Positions 53,672 to 61,490 of a DNA stretch of 64,000 nucleotides are shown here, in pieces. This DNA comes from Pseudomonas sp. G34. GTDB taxonomy: Bacteria; Pseudomonadota; Gammaproteobacteria; Pseudomonadales; Pseudomonadaceae. The first letter of the stretch is position 1; every line of letters begins with the position of its first letter. The notes under the pieces were generated by a model, which saw only the letters and a program-made list of their open reading frames with translations, was not told the DNA's origin and did no database searches. Location of the stretch: assembly GCF_031119625.1 (NCBI RefSeq), contig NZ_JAVHZV010000016.1, positions 1 through 64,000 of the forward strand, given 5' to 3'. A program made the translations under genes and the position numbers.

Positions 53672-54589
53672 TCAGCGTGGCTGCCTGCGGTGTTCGCCCC
53701 CCAGCTCCCGTGCCAGGGCAATGAAGTTGGCCACCTGGGGCGACTGATGCAATTGCCGGCAGGCCAGGGTGATCGGCGCCACCAGGCGCGGCTTGGCATC
53801 GCCAATCGAGCGGTAGGCCACGCTGTGCTCGTGAAAGCCGCGCATCGACGCCGGCACCACGGAAACCCCGGCGCCAGCGGCCACCAGGCTGACGTTGGTG
53901 AGCATGCGCTCCACCTCGAATGCCACGTGCGGCTCGAAACCCGCATTACGGCAGGCCTGCAGGAAGTTGGCGTACATCCCCGGCGCACCGGGGCGGCGCA
54001 CCAGGATCAGCGCTTCGCCGGCCAGATCCTTCAGCGAAACCGCGCCCTTGCCCGCCAGCAGCCGATGCCCCACCGGCAGGGTGAGCAGCAGCTCTTCGTT
54101 GAGCAGGCGGTGGTAGGCGACGCCTGGGGGATTGCCCACCGGCGCGCGCAGGATGCCGACATCCAGATCGCTGCCACTGAGCTCATCGGTGAGTTCCTGG
54201 GCATTGCCTTCATTGAGGCCGATATCCACCCCCGGATAGGTATCCCGATAGCAGCGGATGATCCTGGGAATCAGCGGGTGCGACGCCGCCGAGCTGGTGA
54301 AGCCGACGTTCAGCCGCCCCTCGATGCCCTTCGCCGTGCGCGCGGCCTTGAGCGCGCCCTGCGACACCCGCTGGAGGATGTCGCGCGCCTCGCCCAGGAA
54401 CACCTCGCCGCCAACGGTGAGGTCGACGCCCTTGGCGTGGCGGATGAACAGGTCGAAGCCGAGCTCCTGTTCCAGCGCCCGGATCTGCTGGCTCAACGGC
54501 GGCTGCTGGATGTTCAGGCGGGCGGCAGCGCGGGTGAAGTGCCGTTCTTCGGCAACCATGACGAAGTAGCGCAGATGACGAAGTTCCAT
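53672..54589 (-). CDS. LysR family transcriptional regulator
   Basis: A 305-residue LysR-type regulator. The winged helix lies at residues 1-60 (MELRHLRYFVMVAEERHFTRAAARLNIQQPPLSQQIRALEQELG), the effector domain at about 90-300 with the STSAASHPL-like pocket (GFTSSAASHPLIPRII), resembling CatR/BenM-type dicarboxylate-sensing members. It is divergent from the SDF symporter gene (122 bases between starts), the usual layout for a LysR regulator and its target. Confidence 0.93.
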   Translation of the reverse strand: MELRHLRYFVMVAEERHFTRAAARLNIQQPPLSQQIRALEQELGFDLFIRHAKGVDLTVGGEVFLGEARDILQRVSQGALKAARTAKGIEGRLNVGFTSSAASHPLIPRIIRCYRDTYPGVDIGLNEGNAQELTDELSGSDLDVGILRAPVGNPPGVAYHRLLNEELLLTLPVGHRLLAGKGAVSLKDLAGEALILVRRPGAPGMYANFLQACRNAGFEPHVAFEVERMLTNVSLVAAGAGVSVVPASMRGFHEHSVAYRSIGDAKPRLVAPITLACRQLHQSPQVANFIALARELGGEHRRQPR

Positions 54590-54710
54590 GCAGCCCTCGG
54601 GGAGGTTGGTAAAGCCGGCACACCATACCGAATCCCTCCGGCGATGGGGTAGGATGAACGCCCCCGGTGGCCTCGACGTCACGCCGACAACAAGAACAAG
54701 ACAGGCCTTG

Positions 54711-55925
54711 ATGATTCTCAGGCATTCGCGAACAGGCCTTGCCCTGCTTCTGCTGGCACTCGTCCTGGGCGCCCTGCTGGGTGTCTGGCGGCCTGATCTG
54801 GCGGTGCAGATGAAGCCGCTCAGCGATCTGTTCATTTCCGCCATCGGCCTGTGCACGCCGGTGGTGATGTTCGTGCTGGTGTGCTCCAGCGTCGCCGCCC
54901 TCAGCGACTACCGGGCCACGGCGCGGCTGGGGCTCAAGGCCGTTGGCTACTGGCAACTGATGTCGCTGCTGTCATTGCTGGTCGGCTTGCTGGTCGCCCT
55001 GCTCATGCAGCCTGGCGGCGGCCTGCAGCACATGGGCAGCGACTGGCCCGCCGTGCCAGCCGCGGACGACGGCCCACTCTACTCGCAACTGCCCGGCCTG
55101 CTGCTCGACGCGCTGGAGCAGAGCGTCATCCTCAAGGTGCTGCTGGTCGCCGTGGTCTGCGGCCTGTTGCTCGGGCGTAGCGGCAAGGCCGGCCAGTACC
55201 TGGCGCCGCGCCTCGAGCAGACCGTGAAGCAGGTGTTTCGCGTCATGCAGGTGATCGTCAGCCTCGCGCCGCTGGCCGCCTTCGGCGCCCTCGCCTTCAT
55301 CATCGGCAAGTACGGGCTGCAAGCGGCCGTCCCACTGGTCAAGTTCGTCGTGGTGGCCTATGCCGCATGCCTGGTCTATCTGCTGCTGGTGCCGGCCATC
55401 GCCCTGCGCCTGGCCGGTTGCCGACTGCAGCGGCTGCTCGGCTACATCCAGGAAGAGCTGCTGCTGGTAGCCACCACCGGCTCCTCGGTCGCCGCCCTGC
55501 CCCGCCTGATCGATAAACTGGAAGCGGCCGGTTGCGACAGCCAGGCCGTGCGCCTGACGCTCACCGCCGGCTACAGCTTCAACCTCAACGGCTCGAACCT
55601 GTACCTGGCGGTCGCCATCGTGTTTCTCGCCCAACTGGCCCACATCGAACTGGGCGCCCTGCAGTTGGGCAGCATCCTGCTGGTCAGCCTGCTGACGTCC
55701 CTGGGTTCGACCAGCGTGGCCGGCTCGGCCTTCGTCATCCTCACCGCCACGCTGAGCGTGCTGAATATCGTGCCACTGGAAAGCATCGGCATCCTGATCG
55801 GCGTGGAACGCCTGATGAAATGCCGTTCGCTGACCAACGTGCTGGGCAATTGCGTGGCCTGCGTGGTCATCGCCCACTGGGGTGGCAAGGTGGACAGGCA
55901 CAAGCTGCGCGAAGTGCTGGGCTGA
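54711..55925 (+). CDS. SDF family (dicarboxylate/amino acid:cation) symporter, divergent member
   Basis: A 404-residue inner-membrane carrier of the DctA/GltP family with eight transmembrane helices and re-entrant loops. The first serine-rich loop reads ATTGSSVAALP rather than the common SSSSATLP, and the cation-binding NMDGT motif reads NLNGSN, so substrate or ion use may differ from DctA. The last helices show VGVERLMKCRSLTNVLGNCVA, where DctA has D and R for the substrate. Divergent from the LysR gene and convergent with an exported lyase gene, which suggests uptake of that enzyme's product. ATG 54711 used. Confidence 0.88.
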   Translation: MILRHSRTGLALLLLALVLGALLGVWRPDLAVQMKPLSDLFISAIGLCTPVVMFVLVCSSVAALSDYRATARLGLKAVGYWQLMSLLSLLVGLLVALLMQPGGGLQHMGSDWPAVPAADDGPLYSQLPGLLLDALEQSVILKVLLVAVVCGLLLGRSGKAGQYLAPRLEQTVKQVFRVMQVIVSLAPLAAFGALAFIIGKYGLQAAVPLVKFVVVAYAACLVYLLLVPAIALRLAGCRLQRLLGYIQEELLLVATTGSSVAALPRLIDKLEAAGCDSQAVRLTLTAGYSFNLNGSNLYLAVAIVFLAQLAHIELGALQLGSILLVSLLTSLGSTSVAGSAFVILTATLSVLNIVPLESIGILIGVERLMKCRSLTNVLGNCVACVVIAHWGGKVDRHKLREVLG

Positions 55926-56065
55926 CGGCGCGCCAGCGCATCGCTCGATAGCGTGCCGGCCAGCACGAGCGAACGCAGCAGCCAGGCGTAGCGGCGCCGA
56001 TCTCTGACCTTTCGGGCTCTGCCGAAACTGAGCGGCGAGGCCAGCAAGGCCTCGCCGCCCCGACA

Positions 56066-57664
56066 TCAACGCGAAGCCGGCAATAGCTTGGCGAAGGCCT
56101 TGTCCAGCGCCTGGTCCGCCTCGACCAGTTGCTGACGGCGCTCGCTCATCCAGCCTTCATCGGCCTGCAGGCGTTTGCCGGCCTCGGCCAGCATGCGCCT
56201 GACCTCGGCAGGTTGCGGGCCGCCGGTGCCCTTGCGCGTCTCGACCATGGTGCGCGGCGACAGGGTGGCGCGAAAGGCACTCTCGCTCAGCGGCAGGCGC
56301 TGTTCTTGCCAATCGTATTTCTGCGCGGCCTTGGCATAGAGCTTCTGCGCCTCAGCGTAGGGGAACGTCTTCGGCAGCAGGCCTTGAGCACGCGCCTGAC
56401 CGACGATCAGCGAGGCGAAGCTGTGACCGATGCGGAACGGTACCTGGTGCTCGCGTTCCAGGGTATCGGCCAGCTCCATCGAGGTGGTCCAGTCGGCATC
56501 CAGCTCTTCCATGGCCCGCTCGGGATTGATCACCAGGGCATCGAGCACCATGTCCAGGCGCTCGAACATCTCGGTGGCCGACTTGAACAGGCCAAGGTCG
56601 TCGAACGCGGCCTTGTAGTCGGTCATGCCGGTGGTGACGTTGTGCGCGCGGATGGTGGTGGCGCCCGCCAGGCCGACGACATCGGAGGCCGATTCGCGGG
56701 TACGCATCAAGAGGCCGGGATTGCGCTTCTGCGGCATGGCGCTACTGGTATAGGTCGAGCCCTCCTCCAGCAGCAGCCAGGGGCGGGTCTGGTGATACTG
56801 GGTGTGGATGTCGCCGATCAGCGCCCCCACGCGAATCGCCGACGACGAGGCGATACCCGCCGCCTCCAGGGGAATGTCGAAGGTCGATACCTGGCTCGAA
56901 TCCAGCGAGTTCTCGCGCACGCCATCGAAGCCCAGCAGCGTGGCCAGGCGCTCGCGGTTCAGCGGCCAGCCGGAGTTGGCCAACACCGCGGTGCCCATCG
57001 GGCTGAGGTTCAGCCGCGCATAGAGCTCGCGGATACGCTGCGCGTCGCGCTCGAAGGAAGCCTCGAACGCCAGCAGGTAATGGGCGTAGCTGATCGGCAT
57101 GGCCTGCACGCCGTTGGTGTAGGCCGGGATCAGGGTGTCGACGTTATCACCGGCGAGCTTCAGCAGGCGCGCGCGCGAGGCGTTGAGCGCATCGCCGTAG
57201 GCAAGCACCTGGGCACGCAGCACGGCCAGGCGATAGGTGGCGTACATGTCCTGGCGGCTGCGCCCGGAATGGATCAGCGACGCTTGCGGGCCGATCTTGT
57301 CGATCATGATCTGCTCGATCTGCAGCACATCGCTGGGGCGTTTGCCGTCGGCGGCGGTCGCCTGCTCGATCACGTGCTGCACACCGCTGGCGATGCGCTT
57401 GCCCTGGGGGGCCTTGACGATGCCCTCCTCGGTGAGCATGACGATCGAAGCCTTGTTGATGCGGTTTATCCAGGCGAACTGGCTTTCGTAGGCGCCCCCC
57501 TTGAGCACCGATTGGTCTACCGTCGCGCCGATCTTGCGCGCCTGCTCGGCGCATTCGGCCGTGGTGCGGCAAGGCAGCTCGGCGGTATTGGCCGCCAGCG
57601 CGCCGCTGGAGGCGCACAGCCCATAGACGACGGCCAGGTGCAGCAGGGTCTTTGTTGTTCTCAT
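56066..57664 (-). CDS. Exported argininosuccinate-lyase-like enzyme (fumarase/aspartase superfamily)
   Basis: A 532-residue lyase with a cleavable signal peptide (MRTTKTLLHLAVVYGLCASSGALAANTA), so it acts in the periplasm. Superfamily motifs are HSGRSRQDMYA (HTGRSRND in argininosuccinate lyase), a TNGVQAMPISYAHYLLAF helix and the signature SSAMPQKRNPGLL. Members cleave C-N or C-O bonds and release fumarate. ASL itself is cytosolic and about 460 residues; export and the added about 50 residues set this apart. Relatives such as EDDS lyase act on non-standard aminosuccinates. Adjacent symporter and LysR genes suggest scavenging of a succinyl compound. Confidence 0.88.
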   Translation of the reverse strand: MRTTKTLLHLAVVYGLCASSGALAANTAELPCRTTAECAEQARKIGATVDQSVLKGGAYESQFAWINRINKASIVMLTEEGIVKAPQGKRIASGVQHVIEQATAADGKRPSDVLQIEQIMIDKIGPQASLIHSGRSRQDMYATYRLAVLRAQVLAYGDALNASRARLLKLAGDNVDTLIPAYTNGVQAMPISYAHYLLAFEASFERDAQRIRELYARLNLSPMGTAVLANSGWPLNRERLATLLGFDGVRENSLDSSQVSTFDIPLEAAGIASSSAIRVGALIGDIHTQYHQTRPWLLLEEGSTYTSSAMPQKRNPGLLMRTRESASDVVGLAGATTIRAHNVTTGMTDYKAAFDDLGLFKSATEMFERLDMVLDALVINPERAMEELDADWTTSMELADTLEREHQVPFRIGHSFASLIVGQARAQGLLPKTFPYAEAQKLYAKAAQKYDWQEQRLPLSESAFRATLSPRTMVETRKGTGGPQPAEVRRMLAEAGKRLQADEGWMSERRQQLVEADQALDKAFAKLLPASR

Positions 57665-57938
57665 GGTTTCAATCCCGCTCGCTATCAATGAGGGCACGGC
57701 TGCCGTGAAAGACAGCAGCCCCGACATGCTAGCGACGGGCAATAGAGATATAAAATATATTAAAAATATCCACTCAATATCTAAAAGATACCGAATCGAT
57801 TCAGCCAAAGGCCATGGTTTGCGGATGCCTCGCGCAGGCGTCAGGTGTTCACCAGCAGGCCTGGGTCGATCTGGCGACGCCTCCCAGACGCGCCGGGACG
57901 ACGCTGTGCCCCCTTGTTCAGCACGGCACAACAGGAAC
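57665..57938 (-). promoter_or_regulatory. AT-rich upstream region of the exported lyase gene
   Basis: Bases 57735-57800 are strikingly AT-rich (ATAAAATATATTAAAAATAT and CAATATCTAAAAGATA) compared with the GC-rich surroundings. On the minus strand this includes TTGAGT and TTATAT-like hexamers 18 bases apart. It is probably the lyase promoter; the exact elements are uncertain. Confidence 0.4.
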
Positions 57939-58122
57939 AAAAAAGGGACGCCAGCAGGCTGTGTGAAAACGTAGCGAGCGAAGGTCAGGCAAGGGCTAGG
58001 CGCCCCCGCAAACCGGCGAAAAAGCGCAGTTTACGTGGTGTAAATGAGCATTTTGAGCCGGTTTTTAACGCAGCATGGCCGAGCGCAGTAGTTTTCACAC
58101 AGCCTGCAAGGCGTCCCTTTTT
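57939..58122 (-). terminator. fabV terminator hairpin interrupted by repeat element D
   Basis: The arms AAAAAGGGACGCC (57940-57952) and GGCGTCCCTTTTT (58110-58122) form a standard terminator stem for the leftward fabV gene 23 bases past its stop. The loop holds the 154-bp element D. Because D's ends are complementary, the stem would extend into it. Confidence 0.75.
57954..58107. repeat. Palindromic repeat element D (154 bp) with 17-bp terminal inverted repeats
   Basis: GCAGGCTGTGTGAAAAC (57954-57970) and its exact complement at 58091-58107 bound a 154-bp non-coding element. The interior has TTTACGTGGTGTAAATGAGCA and GAGCCGGTTTTTAACG. It is related to the element at 26004-26152 but has different ends. 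MITE-like by structure; no transposase visible. Confidence 0.85.
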
Positions 58123-58144
58123 GCGTGCCGCTAGTGCCTGCGGA

Positions 58145-59353
58145 TTACAGCTGCACCACGTCGAACTGGACGTCGGTGGCCACGTCCGAATCGTAGTCCA
58201 CGTCGCTGCGCTCGAAGCCGAACAGGTTGAGGAACTGCTTCTTGTAACCGGCATAGTCGGTCAGTTCGAACAGGTTCTCGGTGGTCACCTGGGGCCACAT
58301 GGCCTTGCAGGCGTCCTGTACGTCGTCGCGCAGTTCCCAGTCGTCCAGGCGCAGGCGGGCTTTTTCGTCGACCTCGGCGGGGGCGCCATCGGCGCGGAAC
58401 AGACGGTCACGGAACAAACGGTCGAGCTGGTCCTGGGTGCCTTCGTGGACGCCCTTTTCCTGCATGATCTTGAACACCATCGACAGGTACAGCGGCATCA
58501 CCGGAATCGCCGAGCTGGCCTGGGTGACCACCGACTTGAGCACGGCCACGTTGGCGCCGCCCTTGACTTCAGCGGCCAGTTTCTGGTCCAGGCGCAGGGC
58601 GGTTTCGTCCAGATCCTGCTTGGCCTTGCCCAGCGCACCGTGCCAGTAGATCGGCCAGGTGATTTCGGTGCCGATGTAGCTGAAGGCCACGGTACGCGCG
58701 CCTTCGGCCAACACGTCGGCGCTGGCCAGGGCGTCGATCCACAGCTGCCAGTCCTGGCCGCCCATGACGGTGACGGTGTCGGCAACTTCCTGCTCGGTGG
58801 CCGGCTCGATGGACGCCTCGATGATCACGTCCTTGTTGGTGTCGATGGCGGTCGACTTGTACGGCTGGCCAATCGGCTTGAGCGCCGAACGGATCACTTC
58901 ACCGCTCTGCGGCAGCTTGCGCACCGGCGAGGCCAGGGAGTAGACGATCAGGTCGACCTTGCCACCCATCTCGTTCTTGATCAGCTCGATGACCTTGGCA
59001 CGGGCTTCATCGGAGAAGGCGTCGCCGTTGATCGACTTGCTGTACAGGCCTTCGGCCTTGGCGAACTTGTCGAACGCGGCCGAGTTGTACCAGCCAGCGG
59101 TGCCGGCCTTGGTCTCGGTGCCCGGCTTCTCGAAGAACACGCCCAGGGTATCGGCGCCAAAGCCGAAGGCGGCAGTGATGCGCGCAGCCAGGCCGTAGCC
59201 GCTGGAAGCACCGATCACCAGCACCTTTTTCGGACCGTCATTACGCACGCCCAGTTTGCGTGTCGCCTCGATCTGCTCGGCCACGTTGCGCTCGCAACCC
59301 AGCGGGTGGGTGGTGGTACAGATGAAGCCACGAACTTTAGGGTGGATAATCAA
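58145..59353 (-). CDS. fabV: Enoyl-[acyl-carrier-protein] reductase (NADH), FabV type
   Basis: A 402-residue NADH-dependent enoyl-ACP reductase completing the fatty acid elongation cycle. The N-terminal [20 protein letters not shown] is diagnostic of FabV; the NAD site is [16 protein letters not shown]; the active-site Tyr236-x8-Lys245 falls in the spacing unique to FabV. FabV is insensitive to triclosan and explains the natural triclosan tolerance of many pseudomonads. It lies alone, followed by an interrupted terminator. Confidence 0.97.
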   Translation of the reverse strand: MIIHPKVRGFICTTTHPLGCERNVAEQIEATRKLGVRNDGPKKVLVIGASSGYGLAARITAAFGFGADTLGVFFEKPGTETKAGTAGWYNSAAFDKFAKAEGLYSKSINGDAFSDEARAKVIELIKNEMGGKVDLIVYSLASPVRKLPQSGEVIRSALKPIGQPYKSTAIDTNKDVIIEASIEPATEQEVADTVTVMGGQDWQLWIDALASADVLAEGARTVAFSYIGTEITWPIYWHGALGKAKQDLDETALRLDQKLAAEVKGGANVAVLKSVVTQASSAIPVMPLYLSMVFKIMQEKGVHEGTQDQLDRLFRDRLFRADGAPAEVDEKARLRLDDWELRDDVQDACKAMWPQVTTENLFELTDYAGYKKQFLNLFGFERSDVDYDSDVATDVQFDVVQL

Positions 59354-59741
59354 CGTGTTTACCTCGTCATCGTGTGTTGGGCAGGCGACAGTTTACTGCC
59401 GATTTCCCGCCCGAGAAAAAGGCTAATTAGACCTATTGGTCGCTGCAAAAGCCAGCCAGGCCACATTTGGTCGCCTGGTTGTTTTGTCGCAGGGTCTCGA
59501 CGACGTTGTGAATGGCGCCATCCAGGTCCCCGGGTATCGTGTTGCTCAACCCAGGCTACGAGCGCATGGCGGTGGTCCGGAGCGCAGCGAAACCCGGGAA
59601 TCTTTTCCCCAGCCATCCCCCCGCACTGGCCTTCGCCCACGCGATTCCTTACCATCGCAGGCCTTCCTATTCCAAGGCCGCACAGGCCGTACCGCACCCC
59701 GCCTGCTGCCGGGTGTCCGTCTTGCTCGATTCAGGTAACCC
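59354..59741. repeat. Intergenic stretch with a CCCGGGT...ACCCGGG repeat
   Basis: A 388-base gap between divergent fabV and the SulP gene. CCCGGGT (59529-59535) and ACCCGGG (59592-59598) enclose GCGTAGCC-like and AGCGCAGCGA blocks also seen at 34794-34828, a scattered intergenic repeat. An AT-rich patch at 59400-59450 is the likely fabV promoter. Confidence 0.45.
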
Positions 59742-61187
59742 ATGAAAATCGCCCGTCTGCGCGCCGATATCCTGGCCGGTCTCACGTCCTCGTTCGCGCT
59801 GGTGCCCGAATGCATCGCCTTCGCCCTGGTGGCCCAGGTCAACCCGTTGATGGGCCTCTATGGCGCCTTCTTCATCTGCCTGATCACCGCGCTGTTCGGC
59901 GGCCGCCCCGGGATGATTTCCGGCGCGGCCGGCTCCATGGCGGTGGTCATCGTCGCGCTGGTGGTGCAGCACGGCGTCGAGTACCTGCTGGCCACCGTGC
60001 TGCTCGGCGGCCTGATCATGATGGCCTTCGGCTTGCTGCGCCTGGGCAAGCTGGTGCGCATGGTGCCGCACCCGGTGATGCTCGGTTTCGTCAATGGCCT
60101 GGCCATCGTCATCGCCACCGCGCAGCTGGAGCACTTCCAGCGCGACGGCCGCTGGATCGAGGGCAACGAGCTGTACCTGATGCTCGGCCTGGTAGCGCTG
60201 ACCATGGCCATCGTCTACTGCCTGCCGCGCCTGACCAAGGTGATCCCGCCGGCCCTGGCGGCGATTCTCGGTGTCGGTTTGCTTACCTACTTCCTGCACC
60301 TGCCGACCCACACCCTGGGCGACATGGCGAAGATCGCCGGCGGCCTGCCGGTACCGGCGCTGCCGCAGATTCCCTGGAGCCTGGAAACCCTGCAGATCAT
60401 CCTGCCTTACGCAGTCTTGATGGCCATGGTCGGTCTGCTGGAAACCCTGCTGACCCTCAACCTCACCGATGAAATCACCGAAAGCCGCGGCCACCCGGAC
60501 CGCGAATGCGTGGCCCTGGGCGCGGCCAATATCGCCTCGGGCATGTGCGGCGGCATGGGCGGCTGCGCGATGATCGGCCAGACCATGATCAACCTCAGCT
60601 CCGGCGGTCGCGGCCGGCTGTCCGGCATCGTTGCCGGAGTGATGATCCTGCTCTACATCCTGTTCCTGTCGCCGCTGATCGAGCTGATTCCCCTCGCCGC
60701 CCTGGTCGGCGTGATGTTCGTGGTCGCCCAGCAGACCTTCGCCTGGGCCTCGCTGCGGGTGCTCGGCAAGGTACCGCTCAACGACGTGCTGGTGATCATC
60801 GCCGTGACCATCATCACCGTGCTTACCGACCTGGCCGTGGCGGTGTCGTGCGGCATCGTCATCGCCGCGCTGAACTTCGCCTGGCAACACGCCCGCGAGC
60901 TGTATGCCGAAAGCCACCTGGAAGCCGACGGCAGCAAACTCTACCTGCCCCGCGGCACGCTGTTCTTCGCCTCGACCACGCAGTTTCTCAATCAGTTCGA
61001 CACCGCCAACGACCCCGAGCACGTCACCGTGGACTGCCGCCACCTCAGCTTCGTCGACTACTCGGCGATTGCCGCCCTGATGACCCTGCGCGAGCGCTAC
61101 AGCAAGGCCGGCAAGCACCTGCGCGTGGTGCACCTGTCCGAACGCTGCAAGCAGCTGCTCAAGCGCTCCGGCATGCACCCGGCCTGA
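59742..61187 (+). CDS. SulP family anion transporter with C-terminal STAS domain
   Basis: A 481-residue inner-membrane transporter of the SLC26/SulP family. The start DILAGLTSSFALVPECIAFALVAQVNPLMGLYGAF is the conserved first pair of helices; GMISGAAGSMAVVIVALV follows. The STAS domain at the end (HVTVDCRHLSFVDYSAIAALMTL) is short. Members carry sulfate, bicarbonate or dicarboxylates; the substrate cannot be told here. Confidence 0.92.
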   Translation: MKIARLRADILAGLTSSFALVPECIAFALVAQVNPLMGLYGAFFICLITALFGGRPGMISGAAGSMAVVIVALVVQHGVEYLLATVLLGGLIMMAFGLLRLGKLVRMVPHPVMLGFVNGLAIVIATAQLEHFQRDGRWIEGNELYLMLGLVALTMAIVYCLPRLTKVIPPALAAILGVGLLTYFLHLPTHTLGDMAKIAGGLPVPALPQIPWSLETLQIILPYAVLMAMVGLLETLLTLNLTDEITESRGHPDRECVALGAANIASGMCGGMGGCAMIGQTMINLSSGGRGRLSGIVAGVMILLYILFLSPLIELIPLAALVGVMFVVAQQTFAWASLRVLGKVPLNDVLVIIAVTIITVLTDLAVAVSCGIVIAALNFAWQHARELYAESHLEADGSKLYLPRGTLFFASTTQFLNQFDTANDPEHVTVDCRHLSFVDYSAIAALMTLRERYSKAGKHLRVVHLSERCKQLLKRSGMHPA

Positions 61188-61490
61188 CACTCACAGCGCC
61201 CGGCGAAACGCGCCGGGCCTGTTTCGCAGCGCGCCGTTGTGAAAAGCTGTTAAACAGGACGAGTTGCCCGGTGCCTGCTGCTGCCCCGCTCCCCCGCACC
61301 AGCCCTGGCCTGGCGCCGCTTCGCCGACCATGGCGAGCCGTTTGCCCTGCGCCGCCTGCAATGATTCTGTCATCCGCCCTTTGCACAGTTCCGCTCACCG
61401 CGGCTCTGCCCGTGGTGTCGTGCTTGTTTCGGCTCTGTGCTGGAGTCGTCGTTGTCAGGCAACTATCCCTCAGGTCGAATGGAGCCCACC
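61188..61490 (+). terminator. Candidate terminator and leader after the SulP gene
   Basis: GCCCGGCG and CGCCGGGC (61199-61219) form a hairpin followed by CTGTTTC, a moderate terminator. The remaining about 270 bases hold no gene I can support and must contain the promoter for the large gene at 61491. Confidence 0.5.

Noticed and set aside
56066..57664. Assignment of the lyase as argH (arginine biosynthesis)
   Set aside because: A signal peptide and a longer sequence with altered motifs (HSGRSRQDM) argue against the cytosolic biosynthetic enzyme.
57845..60472. 875-codon plus-strand open frame opposite fabV and across the SulP start
   Set aside because: It is antisense to fabV and runs out of frame through the SulP gene; composition is typical of a shadow frame.
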